Origin: Yersinia proxima
GTDB lineage: Bacteria; Pseudomonadota; Gammaproteobacteria; Enterobacterales; Enterobacteriaceae
Reading direction: 5' to 3'
Assembly: GCF_902170785.1 (NCBI RefSeq)
Contig: NZ_CABHYG010000011.1
Location: 1-64,000, forward strand
Length of the DNA: 64,000 bases
In this document: positions 1 to 8,164 of the stretch, piece by piece
Layout: every line of letters begins with the position of its first letter
Numbering within the stretch: position 1 is the first letter of the stretch
Notes under the pieces: generated by a model
What the model was told of the DNA's origin: nothing
Database searches by the model: none
What the model saw: only the letters and a program-made list of their open reading frames with translations
Program-made: the position numbers and the translations under genes

Positions 1-85
1 CCCATGCCGAACTCAGAAGTGAAACGCCGTAGCGCCGATGGTAGTGTGGGGTCTCCCCATGCGAGAGTAGGACACTGCCAGGCAT
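1..85 (+). rRNA. rrf: 5S ribosomal RNA, 3' portion (cut by window start)
   Basis: The first 85 bases match the 3' two thirds of enterobacterial 5S rRNA and are the same, base for base up to the last few positions, as the complete 5S copy at 213-332. The 5' end lies outside the window. It is followed by tRNA-Thr and a second 5S gene, the order found at the end of the E. coli rrnD operon. Confidence 0.95.
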
Positions 86-97
86 CAAATTTAGCGT

Positions 98-173
98 GCT
101 GATATGGCTCAGTTGGTAGAGCGCACCCTTGGTAAGGGTGAGGTCCCCAGTTCGACTCTGGGTATCAGCACCA
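98..173 (+). tRNA. thrV: tRNA-Thr (anticodon GGT)
   Basis: A 76-base cloverleaf with encoded CCA end. The 7-bp acceptor stem pairs bases 98-104 with 163-169, the anticodon stem is CACCC/GGGTG, and the loop TTGGTAA carries GGT at 131-133, reading threonine codons ACC and ACT. The T arm holds the usual GTTCGA-type loop as TTCGACT. Its place between two 5S genes marks it as a distal rRNA-operon tRNA processed from the same transcript. Confidence 0.97.
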
Positions 174-212
174 GTTACATGGGTTAAAGTTCGGCAATTG
201 TAGAAAAGAATT

Positions 213-332
213 TACCTGGCGGCAATAGCGCGGTGGTCCCACCTGACCCCATGCCGAACTCAGAAGTGAAACGCCGTAGCGCCGATGGTAGTGTGGGGTC
301 TCCCCATGCGAGAGTAGGACACTGCCAGGTAT
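213..332 (+). rRNA. rrf: 5S ribosomal RNA (complete)
   Basis: A complete 120-base 5S rRNA. The 5' end TACCTGGCGG pairs with the 3' end CTGCCAGGTA, and the interior is nearly identical to E. coli 5S. The terminal stem differs slightly from the first copy (AGGTAT against AGGCAT at the 3' end), with the compensating change on the 5' side visible here. It is the last gene of the rRNA operon. Confidence 0.96.
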
Positions 333-346
333 CAAATCAAGTAAAG

Positions 347-380
347 ACCCCATGCCAAAAGCGTGGGGTTTTTGCTTTTT
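347..380 (+). terminator. Rho-independent terminator of the rRNA operon
   Basis: A 9-bp stem ACCCCATGC / GCGTGGGGT (one G:U pair) with loop CAAAA, followed by a run of T interrupted once (369-380). It lies 15 bases after the second 5S gene. Confidence 0.9.
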
Positions 381-654
381 TGCCACCTGAAAAATATCTA
401 CATATCCATAAACAGTTAGTAACCGATAATAGGCTGCCCCAATCCTCACCATTCTCCATATAATATATTTGAAACCATATCGGCAAGTTTAGTCTAACTA
501 TATGTATTTAAATGTTTTTTACTGTATTTAAACATATAAAATAATTACGACTAGCTCACTAAATTCTATATGTTGAAATTTCAGCAATGAAACATTTTCA
601 GTTTGCCGCAGATTGCTCGACTTTTTCCCAAAAAACCGTTATCTTCGGGCATCT
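381..654. other. AT-rich intergenic region before metA
   Basis: Between the rRNA terminator and the MetJ sites I see only AT-rich sequence without a convincing reading frame. Short frames running here on either strand begin inside the 5S genes and have no ribosome-binding site, so they are not genes. The metA promoter must lie in the 3' part, but I cannot place its -35 and -10 with confidence. Confidence 0.6.
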
Positions 655-678
655 AGAAGTCTAAACGTATAAACGGAT
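655..678 (+). promoter_or_regulatory. MetJ operator: three contiguous met boxes
   Basis: Three adjoining 8-base units, AGAAGTCT, AAACGTAT and AAACGGAT, resemble the MetJ box consensus AGACGTCT and end 17 bases before the metA start codon. Tandem met boxes just upstream of metA are how the MetJ-S-adenosylmethionine repressor acts in enterobacteria. The first box is the best match; the third is weak. Confidence 0.75.
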
Positions 679-695
679 ATATTGAGGATATAGGC

Positions 696-1625
696 ATGCC
701 AATTCGGGTTCCTGATGAATTACCTGCTGTGAGTTTCTTACGTAATGAGAATGTCTTTGTAATGACCTCATCGCGTGCAAAAACTCAGGAAATTCGTCCC
801 CTGAAGGTGTTGGTTTTAAATCTGATGCCTAAAAAAATTGAGACGGAAAACCAATTCCTGCGTTTACTCTCTAATTCGCCTTTACAGGTTGATATCCAAT
901 TGCTGCGGATCGATAGTCGCGAGTCAAAAAATACGCCAGCTGAGCACTTGAACAACTTCTATTGTGACTTTGAAGATATTCAGGAGCAAAACTTTGACGG
1001 GCTGATTGTGACAGGGGCTCCTCTGGGCTTGGTCGATTTCTGTGATGTTGCTTATTGGCCGCAAATTGAGCGTATTATTGCCTGGGCAAAAGATCATGTA
1101 ACCTCAACTTTATTCGTGTGTTGGGCGGTACAGGCAGCCTTGAATATCTTATATGGTATTCCGAAAATGACGCGTGAGACTAAGCTCTCAGGCATTTATC
1201 AGCATCAAACAGATAAACCACTGGCACTACTCACACGCGGTTTCGATGAGACATTCCTGGCTCCACACTCTCGTTATGCCGATTTCCCCGTTGAGGTACT
1301 TCAGCAATACACTGATCTGGATATTCTGGTTTCCTCGGAAGAGGCTGGTGCATATTTGTTTGCCAGTAAAGACAAGAGAGTCGCTTTCGTCACCGGTCAT
1401 CCTGAATATGATGTCGATACCTTAGCCGGCGAATATCAACGTGATCTGGCTGCCGGTCTGAATCCACAAATCCCACTCAATTATTTCCCCAATGATGATG
1501 CGTCATTACCCCCAAAAGCATCCTGGCGCAGCCACGGGCACCTGTTATTTGCTAACTGGCTGAACTACTACGTTTACCAAATCACACCATTTGATTTACG
1601 TCATATGAATCCTACTCTCGACTAA
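696..1625 (+). CDS. metA: Homoserine O-succinyltransferase
   Basis: MetA transfers the succinyl group of succinyl-CoA to L-homoserine, the first committed step of methionine synthesis, in the cytoplasm. The protein is 309 residues, the E. coli length. The catalytic triad of the glutamine-amidotransferase-like fold is present: Cys142 in FVCWAVQAA and His235/Glu237 in [14 protein letters not shown] ribosome-binding site lies 7 bases before the ATG. Three MetJ boxes lie immediately upstream, so repression by MetJ-SAM is expected. It is a single-gene unit closed by a terminator. MetA is known in E. coli as an unstable, heat-sensitive protein; nothing here tests that. Acetyl versus succinyl specificity is inferred from close similarity to E. 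coli. Confidence 0.97.
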   Translation: MPIRVPDELPAVSFLRNENVFVMTSSRAKTQEIRPLKVLVLNLMPKKIETENQFLRLLSNSPLQVDIQLLRIDSRESKNTPAEHLNNFYCDFEDIQEQNFDGLIVTGAPLGLVDFCDVAYWPQIERIIAWAKDHVTSTLFVCWAVQAALNILYGIPKMTRETKLSGIYQHQTDKPLALLTRGFDETFLAPHSRYADFPVEVLQQYTDLDILVSSEEAGAYLFASKDKRVAFVTGHPEYDVDTLAGEYQRDLAAGLNPQIPLNYFPNDDASLPPKASWRSHGHLLFANWLNYYVYQITPFDLRHMNPTLD

Positions 1626-1650
1626 CTTTCCCCCTCCCTGAATGTTAATA

Positions 1651-1680
1651 AAGGCGGCTGAATCGAGCCGCCTTTCTATT
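1651..1680 (+). terminator. Rho-independent terminator after metA
   Basis: Perfect 9-bp stem AAGGCGGCT / AGCCGCCTT with a 6-base loop, followed by a T-rich tail, 25 bases after the metA stop codon. Confidence 0.9.
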
Positions 1681-1853
1681 TTTTGCTCGAATATACTCCA
1701 TTCATCTTGACTTAAACTGGTCTGATCTCTTTATCAAACAACGAGTTACCATGAGATAAAGTCATTAATGGAAGCTGGTTCCTATCTATCTATCACTCAT
1801 CATTATGTTAACAATATGATAAATAAAGATTAAAAAATTATTTTAAATAAAAA

Positions 1854-1870
1854 TGGAAATCGTTTTTGAT
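1854..1870 (+). promoter_or_regulatory. Candidate IclR operator upstream of aceB
   Basis: TGGAAATCGTTTTTGAT fits the left half of the IclR consensus TGGAAATNATTTCCA and resembles the operator I recall in front of E. coli aceB, which also has TGGAAAT followed by a GTTTTTGAT tract. The rest of 1681-2030 is AT-rich leader and promoter DNA with no gene. The site lies about 160 bases before the aceB start. Assignment is by consensus and context only. Confidence 0.55.
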
Positions 1871-2030
1871 TTTCTTAATTAATTGATTATTCTTAGTCCT
1901 GTCGGGGTGAAAAGTAACCATATAATCTAGCCTTCAATTTCCGGTTGGAACACATTATCCGATACGAATCCAAGAATGACGCGACATTAGCGTTGATGTA
2001 AAAACCGTGAGATTGGAAAGGGGAAGGGAA

Positions 2031-3629
2031 ATGACACAACAGTTAGTCGGCATGGAGTTAGTTTTTACACAGCATTTTAATGCTGCTGAAAGACAGGTTT
2101 TACCGGATGAAGCGATCGAATTCTTGACCGAATTGGTGGTGAAATTCACACACTCACGTTGTGAACTCCTTGCCGCACGGGTATCCTGGCAAAAAAATAT
2201 CGACCAAGGCGCCTTACCGGATTTTATTTCGGAAACTAATTCCATTCGCGAAGGTGACTGGAAGATTCAAGGAATTCCTGCTGACTTACGTGATCGTCGG
2301 GTGGAGATTACCGGGCCGGTTGAGCGCAAAATGGTGATTAATGCTCTCAATGCCAATGTAAAAGTCTTTATGGCTGATTTCGAAGACTCGTTGGCACCAA
2401 GTTGGGACAAAGTGATCGATGGTCAAATTAACCTGCATGATGCGGTAAAAGGTACGATTTCCTATGCAAATGAATCTGGCAAGATTTATCAGCTCAAACC
2501 CAATCCTGCGGTACTGATTGCGCGAGTTCGCGGCCTGCACTTGCCGGAGAAACATGTGAAATGGCAGGGGGAAGCTATTCCTGGTGGACTGTTCGATTTC
2601 GCTTTGTATTTCTATCATAACTATAAGCAATTACTTGCCAATGGCAGTGGCCCTTATTTTTATTTGCCGAAGATGCAGTCTTACCAGGAAGCCGCTTGGT
2701 GGAGTGATGTTTTCACCTTTACCGAGCAGCGCTTCGACTTACCGCAAGGCACCATTAAAGCCACGGTATTAATTGAAACATTACCTGCTGTGTTCCAAAT
2801 GGATGAAATCCTCTATCACCTGCGCCATCACATTGTTGGCCTCAATTGTGGTCGTTGGGATTATATATTCAGCTATATCAAAACACTGAAAAATCACGGT
2901 GATCGTGTGTTGCCAGACCGCCAATCGGTCACCATGAATAAACCATTCCTGAGCGCGTATTCCCGTTTATTGATCAAAACCTGCCATAAACGCGGTGCTT
3001 TAGCGATGGGTGGTATGGCGGCATTTATCCCGAATAAAGATCCGGTAAAAAATGCGCAAGTACTGGATAAAGTCCGTGCGGATAAAGAGTTAGAAGCCAG
3101 TAATGGCCATGATGGTACATGGGTAGCCCATCCAGGGCTGGCCGATACCGTGATGGAAGTCTTTAACAAGGTGCTGGGTGACCGGCCAAATCAATTAGAG
3201 GTTAGCCGGGCGCAGGACAAACCTATCACCGCAGCTGAGTTGTTGGAGCCTTGCAGTGGTGAACGCACGGAAGAAGGGATGCGCGCCAATATCCGGGTTG
3301 CGGTGCAATACATTGAAGCATGGATATCTGGCAATGGTTGCGTGCCGATTTATGGCCTGATGGAAGATGCCGCGACGGCAGAGATTTCCCGTACTTCTAT
3401 CTGGCAATGGATACATCACCAGAAAAACCTAAGTAATGGTCAAACGGTGACGAAAGAGCTGTTCCGAAACATGTTGAGTGAAGAAATGCAGGTAGTGAAG
3501 CTGGAACTTGGCGCAGAGCGATTTGATGGCGGGCGGTTTGAAGAAGCTGCGCGCTTGATGGAGCGAATAACAACACAAGACGAGCTTATCGACTTCCTGA
3601 CACTACCCGGCTACGCGCTGCTAGCCTAA
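2031..3629 (+). CDS. aceB: Malate synthase A
   Basis: AceB condenses glyoxylate with acetyl-CoA to give malate, the second step of the glyoxylate bypass, allowing growth on acetate and fatty acids. From the ATG at 2031 the protein has 532 residues, matching E. coli AceB (533). I prefer this start to the in-frame ATG at 2007 because the purine-rich GGGAAGGGA lies directly before 2031 and similarity begins there. Family signatures include the NANVKVFMADFEDSLAP block, RVRGLHLPEKH and the C-terminal DFLTLPGY. It is the first gene of aceBAK, 49 bases ahead of aceA. An IclR-like operator sits upstream. Confidence 0.97.
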   Translation: MTQQLVGMELVFTQHFNAAERQVLPDEAIEFLTELVVKFTHSRCELLAARVSWQKNIDQGALPDFISETNSIREGDWKIQGIPADLRDRRVEITGPVERKMVINALNANVKVFMADFEDSLAPSWDKVIDGQINLHDAVKGTISYANESGKIYQLKPNPAVLIARVRGLHLPEKHVKWQGEAIPGGLFDFALYFYHNYKQLLANGSGPYFYLPKMQSYQEAAWWSDVFTFTEQRFDLPQGTIKATVLIETLPAVFQMDEILYHLRHHIVGLNCGRWDYIFSYIKTLKNHGDRVLPDRQSVTMNKPFLSAYSRLLIKTCHKRGALAMGGMAAFIPNKDPVKNAQVLDKVRADKELEASNGHDGTWVAHPGLADTVMEVFNKVLGDRPNQLEVSRAQDKPITAAELLEPCSGERTEEGMRANIRVAVQYIEAWISGNGCVPIYGLMEDAATAEISRTSIWQWIHHQKNLSNGQTVTKELFRNMLSEEMQVVKLELGAERFDGGRFEEAARLMERITTQDELIDFLTLPGYALLA

Positions 3630-3678
3630 GACACTAACTTATTTAACCCTACAAAATTAAATAATAAGGAATATCGCC

Positions 3679-4986
3679 ATGACTACCTCTCGTACTCAAC
3701 AAATTCAGCAATTGGAACAGGAATGGAAATCACCGCGCTGGGAGGGCATTATTCGCCCGTATAGTGCCGAAGAAGTGATTAAGTTACGTGGTTCAGTCAA
3801 TCCAGAGTGCACTCTGGCGCAACATGGTGCGAAGAGATTGTGGGAATTACTGCACGGCAAATCGCGTAAAGACTATATCAACTGTTTAGGTGCATTAACC
3901 GGTGGTCAGGCGCTGCAACAGGCGAAGGCAGGGGTTGAGGCCATTTATCTGTCAGGCTGGCAGGTCGCGGCTGATGCTAACACCGCATCAAGCATGTATC
4001 CGGATCAGTCGCTGTACCCGGTTGACTCCGTTCCCGCGGTGGTTAAACGTATCAATAACAGTTTCCGTCGCGCAGATCAGATTCAATGGTCGAATAATAT
4101 TGAGCCGGGTAGCAAAGGTTATACCGACTATTTCCTGCCGATTGTAGCCGATGCGGAAGCCGGTTTTGGTGGTGTACTGAATGCGTTTGAATTGATGAAA
4201 GCTATGATTGAAGCGGGTGCTGCCGGTGTGCATTTCGAAGACCAACTGGCAGCCGTGAAGAAATGTGGTCATATGGGTGGTAAAGTTTTGGTACCGACTC
4301 AGGAAGCGATTCAGAAGTTGGTCGCCGCCCGTCTGGCTGCGGACGTTCTCGGTGTACCAACACTGCTGATTGCCCGTACCGATGCTGATGCCGCTGATTT
4401 GCTGACTTCTGATTGTGACCCGCATGATAGCGAATTCATTACTGGCGATCGCACTGCTGAAGGATTCTTCCGCACTCATGCTGGTATTGAGCAAGCCATC
4501 AGCCGCGGTCTGGCTTATGCCCCGTATGCCGATTTGGTGTGGTGCGAAACCTCAACGCCAGACCTGGCGTTAGCTAAACGTTTTGCTGATGCGATTCACG
4601 CACAATTCCCCGGTAAATTATTGGCTTACAACTGCTCTCCATCATTTAACTGGAAAAAGAACCTAACGGACCAACAGATTGCCAGCTTCCAGGATGAGCT
4701 GTCAGCTATGGGTTACAAATACCAGTTTATTACACTGGCGGGTATCCACAGCATGTGGTTCAACATGTTCGATCTGGCGCATGCTTACGCACAGGGAGAG
4801 GGCATGAAACACTATGTTGAGAAGGTTCAGCAGCCAGAATTTGCTGCTGTTGAGCGCGGCTACACTTTCGCGTCCCATCAACAGGAAGTGGGCACCGGCT
4901 ACTTTGATAAAGTCACCAATATCATTCAGGGCGGCGAGTCTTCCGTGACAGCATTGACTGGCTCGACGGAAGAACAGCAATTCTAA
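3679..4986 (+). CDS. aceA: Isocitrate lyase
   Basis: AceA splits isocitrate into succinate and glyoxylate, the branch-point reaction of the glyoxylate bypass. The 435-residue protein has the family signature KKCGHMGGK with the catalytic Cys196, and the acidic metal-binding stretch [10 protein letters not shown] near residue 157. A ribosome-binding site (AAGGA) precedes the ATG. Second gene of aceBAK. The hairpin that follows it is likely to lower expression of the downstream aceK relative to aceA, as described for E. coli. Confidence 0.97.
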   Translation: MTTSRTQQIQQLEQEWKSPRWEGIIRPYSAEEVIKLRGSVNPECTLAQHGAKRLWELLHGKSRKDYINCLGALTGGQALQQAKAGVEAIYLSGWQVAADANTASSMYPDQSLYPVDSVPAVVKRINNSFRRADQIQWSNNIEPGSKGYTDYFLPIVADAEAGFGGVLNAFELMKAMIEAGAAGVHFEDQLAAVKKCGHMGGKVLVPTQEAIQKLVAARLAADVLGVPTLLIARTDADAADLLTSDCDPHDSEFITGDRTAEGFFRTHAGIEQAISRGLAYAPYADLVWCETSTPDLALAKRFADAIHAQFPGKLLAYNCSPSFNWKKNLTDQQIASFQDELSAMGYKYQFITLAGIHSMWFNMFDLAHAYAQGEGMKHYVEKVQQPEFAAVERGYTFASHQQEVGTGYFDKVTNIIQGGESSVTALTGSTEEQQF

Positions 4987-5019
4987 CTCCACTGATTTAA
5001 GTGAAAGTCTGTGTTATCA

Positions 5020-5041
5020 AGAGCCTGCTTACGCAGGCTCT
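5020..5041 (+). repeat. aceA-aceK intergenic hairpin
   Basis: A perfect 9-bp inverted repeat, AGAGCCTGC / GCAGGCTCT with loop TTAC, lies 33 bases after aceA and 22 bases before the chosen aceK start. It lacks a long T run (only TGTTCTG follows), so it is more likely an mRNA-stabilising or partial attenuating stem-loop than a full terminator. E. coli also has stem-loop repeats between aceA and aceK that account for the large drop in expression. Confidence 0.75.
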
Positions 5042-5063
5042 GTTCTGTATGGCGGAGGTGAGT

Positions 5064-6791
5064 ATGGTGACAAAGCTGGAACAATTAATCGCGCAAACAA
5101 TTTTGCAGGGGTTTGATGCTCAATATGGCCGCTTTCTGGAGGTCACTGCGGGGGCGCAACATCGTTTTGAGCAGGCTGATTGGCCTGCGGTACAGCAGGC
5201 GATGAAAAAGCGTATTCACCTCTATGACAGCCATGTGGGTCTGGTAGTTGAGCAATTGAAACACATCACCGATCAGCGCTGTTTTGATGTAAATTTTCTA
5301 ACGCGAGTAAAAGAAATTTATACCGGCTTGTTGCCGGATTATCCGCGCTTTGAAATCGCCGAAAGTTTTTTTAATTCAGTCTATTGTCGGTTGTTTAAAC
5401 ACCGCGATTTAACCCCGGATAAGCTGTTTGTTTTCAGTTCACAACCGGAGCGGCGCTTTCGTGAAATTCCCCGCCCTTTGGCGCGCGATTTTGTCCCCAA
5501 GGATAATTTGAGCGGCATGTTGCAGCTCGTTCTCAATGATTTACCGCTGCGTTTACCCTGGGAAGACCTGTCACGCGATATTGGCTATATTGCGACCGCA
5601 TTGCGGCAAACTTTTACCGATGAGCAGCTCGCAACCGCACGTTTTCAAATTGCGAATGAATTGTTTTATCGTAATAAAGCCGCTTGGTTGGTGGGAAAAC
5701 TGCGACTGGCTGGCGAGGTCTATCCATTTCTGCTACCTATCCATCACAATGAATCAGGCGGGTTATTTATTGATACCTGCCTCACCAGCAAGGCAGAGGC
5801 CAGTATCGTGTTCGGTTTCGCCCGTTCCTATTTTATGGTTTATGCCCCCTTACCTGCGGCAATGGTGGAGTGGCTGCGGGAAATCTTGCCGGGCAAATCG
5901 ACAGCTGAACTGTATATGGCGATTGGCTGCCAAAAACACGGTAAAACCGAAAGCTATCGTGAATACCTAACCTTTGTTCATCAATCCAGCGAACAGTTTA
6001 TTATTGCGCCTGGGGTCAAAGGAATGGTGATGTTGGTATTTACTCTGCCATCATTTGACCGGGTTTTTAAGGTCATTAAAGACCAGTTCGCGCCACAAAA
6101 AGAAGTCAGTCAGGCGAGAGTTTTAGAGTGCTATCAATTGGTTAAAGAACATGACCGAGTAGGACGAATGGCGGATACCCAAGAGTATGAGAATTTTGTG
6201 ATTGATAAGCATCGCATCAGCGCAGAATTGCTGACGGAATTACAGCGGGAAGTGCCGGAAAAACTGGAAGACTTAGGCGACCAAATCATCATTAAACACC
6301 TTTATATGGAGCGGCGGATGACGCCATTGAATCTCTATATGGAGCAGGCAAATGATCAGCAGTTGAAGGATGCTATTGAAGAATACGGCAATGCCATTAA
6401 ACAACTGGCTGCGGCGAATATTTTCCCCGGCGATATGTTATTTAAGAACTTCGGGGTAACCCGCCATGGGCGCGTGGTGTTTTACGATTATGACGAAATT
6501 TGTTATATGACTGAGGTGAATTTCCGCGATATCCCGCCACCACGCTATCCGGAAGATGAAATGGCCAGTGAGCCGTGGTATAGCGTATCTCCCAATGATG
6601 TTTTCCCCGAAGAATTTCGCCATTTCTTATGCAGTGACCGCAAAGTTCGGCACTTTTTTGAGGAAATGCACAGCGACTTGTTCCATGCCAGTTACTGGCG
6701 CGGTTTGCAGCAGCGTATCCGTGATGGGTATGTGGAAGATGTTTTTGCTTATCGTCGAAAACAACGCTTCTCCCAGCGGGTTTTAAATTAA
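5064..6791 (+). CDS. aceK: Isocitrate dehydrogenase kinase/phosphatase
   Basis: AceK phosphorylates and dephosphorylates isocitrate dehydrogenase, shutting or opening the TCA branch so that isocitrate can enter the glyoxylate bypass. I start it at ATG 5064 (575 residues): GGAGGTGA lies just upstream and similarity to E. coli AceK begins at [18 protein letters not shown]. An earlier in-frame ATG at 5001 would run through the intergenic hairpin and is unlikely. The ATP-binding region is around [16 protein letters not shown] (about residues 110-135). The kinase catalytic part is visible as [17 protein letters not shown], with the two functional aspartates in YDYDE. Third gene of aceBAK. Confidence 0.95.
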   Translation: MVTKLEQLIAQTILQGFDAQYGRFLEVTAGAQHRFEQADWPAVQQAMKKRIHLYDSHVGLVVEQLKHITDQRCFDVNFLTRVKEIYTGLLPDYPRFEIAESFFNSVYCRLFKHRDLTPDKLFVFSSQPERRFREIPRPLARDFVPKDNLSGMLQLVLNDLPLRLPWEDLSRDIGYIATALRQTFTDEQLATARFQIANELFYRNKAAWLVGKLRLAGEVYPFLLPIHHNESGGLFIDTCLTSKAEASIVFGFARSYFMVYAPLPAAMVEWLREILPGKSTAELYMAIGCQKHGKTESYREYLTFVHQSSEQFIIAPGVKGMVMLVFTLPSFDRVFKVIKDQFAPQKEVSQARVLECYQLVKEHDRVGRMADTQEYENFVIDKHRISAELLTELQREVPEKLEDLGDQIIIKHLYMERRMTPLNLYMEQANDQQLKDAIEEYGNAIKQLAAANIFPGDMLFKNFGVTRHGRVVFYDYDEICYMTEVNFRDIPPPRYPEDEMASEPWYSVSPNDVFPEEFRHFLCSDRKVRHFFEEMHSDLFHASYWRGLQQRIRDGYVEDVFAYRRKQRFSQRVLN

Positions 6792-7084
6792 CGGCTACTG
6801 CGCGTTGTCATTTTAGGATTGGGCAGTGCTCAAAATCCTCACGTACTTCGTGTACGCTCCGGTTTTTCCGCGCTGGCCGCACCTAAACTGACTTAGCTCG
6901 CTACGCCTTGAGCGGGAATGTAAAGAAACACTGTTGTGAGTAATTAGTTCTCGATTCAGAGAGGTGAGAGCAGGCAGAAGAGTAAAGCGTCCGCGCCAGG
7001 ACGGCGCGGCTCGAGCCTACAGGGAAGTATTTACGGCGTCTTTACGATCTGCTTGTTCTCACCGAACGACAACGTCTTAACTAA
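6792..7084. other. aceK-iclR convergent intergenic region with repeat material
   Basis: No gene is visible. The left part (about 6802-6910) contains a short hairpin CGTAC/GTACG around 6843-6856 and a GC-rich stretch that looks like worn repeat DNA. The right part is the 100-bp palindromic repeat at 6963-7063. The outer ends carry an inverted pair, CGTTGTCA near 6803 and GACAACG near 7068. I see no clear T-tailed terminator for aceK or iclR apart from these structures. Confidence 0.6.
6963..7063. repeat. Palindromic intergenic repeat, copy 1
   Basis: About 101 bp whose ends are inverted repeats: GGTGAGAGCAGGCAGA on the left pairs imperfectly with TCTGCTTGTTCTCACC on the right. Inside are AGTAAAGCGTCCGCGCC, a GGCGCGGCTCGAGCC core and TACGGCGTCTTTACGAT, where AGTAAAGCGTC and GGCGTCTTTAC form a second nested inverted pair. 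A close copy lies at 46815-46916. The element has no coding capacity. It could be one of the palindromic miniature insertion families described in yersiniae (for example YPAL), but I cannot confirm the family by eye. Confidence 0.8.
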
Positions 7085-7924
7085 TTAACTCCGATTCCCG
7101 CCGCCGTATGATTGAGTTATTTCTTTCGCAGCATGAATAACCAATGCGCCAAGCTCTGTGACGCGATCGTCGGTAATACGCGATATCGGGCCGGAAATGG
7201 AAATAGCGGCAAAGGCTTCGTGATGTTCATCGAACAGACAGGCGGCGATACAGCGCAGACCGAGGGCATGCTCTTCATCGTCAAATGAATAACCCTGCTT
7301 GCGAATCAGCGCCAGATTCTCTTTCAAACTAGCAGGGCTGGTGCGGGTATGCTGCGTGTAGGCATGCAGCCCCTTTTTGTGTAAAAGCTGAACCAGTTGC
7401 TCGTCTGGCAGGGTGGAGAGAAATGCTTTACCGGCACCCGAGGCGTGCATAGGCAGTTTGCCGCCAATCGGTGCGGACATCCGCATCAGGGCGGTACATT
7501 GCACTTGATCGATAATAATGGCCTGATAGTCACTGTGATCCAGCACGGCCAGATTGACGGTTTCACCGGATTCATCCATTAAACGGCGTAGCATGGGGTG
7601 AACCATAGCCAGCAAATTGCGGCTTTGCAAGAAGCTGCTGCCGACAATAAAGGCGTGTGCGCCCATCGTCCAAAGGCCTAAATCCCCCACCTGACGGACG
7701 AAACCCTGCTGTTGCATGGTGGTTAACAGGCGGTGAGTGGTGGAATTAGGCAAACCTGCCTGCTGTGCTAAATCTGTCAGTGCGACACTGCCCTGTGCTT
7801 CGGAAATATATTCCAGTAATTTAAGACCCCGTGTCAATGATTGAACCTGACCGGTAGGAGCTGTCGCCATTTGCGCAGCTGCCTTGGGTTTCTTCCCCCG
7901 TTTGATCGCAATCGGTAACGCCAT
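7085..7924 (-). CDS. iclR: Acetate operon repressor IclR
   Basis: IclR is the repressor of aceBAK. The 279-residue protein is close to E. coli IclR: a basic N-terminal tail rich in K and R, a winged helix-turn-helix around residues 30-85 ([19 protein letters not shown]), and the effector-binding domain with [14 protein letters not shown] and [19 protein letters not shown] ribosome-binding site (seen as CCTC on the plus strand) precedes the ATG. It lies downstream of and convergent to aceBAK and is divergent from metH. A candidate IclR site lies just upstream, consistent with autoregulation. Confidence 0.96.
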   Translation of the reverse strand: MALPIAIKRGKKPKAAAQMATAPTGQVQSLTRGLKLLEYISEAQGSVALTDLAQQAGLPNSTTHRLLTTMQQQGFVRQVGDLGLWTMGAHAFIVGSSFLQSRNLLAMVHPMLRRLMDESGETVNLAVLDHSDYQAIIIDQVQCTALMRMSAPIGGKLPMHASGAGKAFLSTLPDEQLVQLLHKKGLHAYTQHTRTSPASLKENLALIRKQGYSFDDEEHALGLRCIAACLFDEHHEAFAAISISGPISRITDDRVTELGALVIHAAKEITQSYGGGNRS

Positions 7925-7948
7925 AAATCAACCTCTCATCTATTATTA

Positions 7949-7963
7949 TGGAACTCATTTTCG
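7949..7963 (-). promoter_or_regulatory. Candidate IclR autoregulatory operator
   Basis: TGGAACTCATTTTCG matches the IclR consensus TGGAAATNATTTCCA at 11 of 14 defined positions and starts 25 bases before the iclR start codon. Autorepression of iclR is known in E. coli. The interval to metH (7964-8164) otherwise holds the metH leader, where I cannot place a promoter or MetR site with confidence. Confidence 0.5.
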
Positions 7964-8164
7964 TTTTTAATTATGCATGCAAACCACAAAAATTGCTCAT
8001 CCGATGAGTTTGGTTTCCTACCTGAAAAAGTCTCAACTGTGACTGGACTCATTACGCTGACAACTTGTGCTAGGATGACAGATGAATTTTTCAGCATGTC
8101 TGATACGAATAAACAATTAAAGATGCATCGGATAATGGCAAGGCAACAGGGTAAAGAGGCGACA

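Noticed and set aside
233-463. Frames running through the 5S rRNA genes on both strands
   Set aside because: They overlap rRNA and its terminator.
3988-4494. 168-residue antisense frame within aceA
   Set aside because: Complement of conserved isocitrate lyase, no start signals.
8083-8096. TGAATTTTTCA before metH as a MetR site
   Set aside because: The TGAA and TTCA halves are spaced 3 bases apart, not the 5 expected for TGAA-N5-TTCA.
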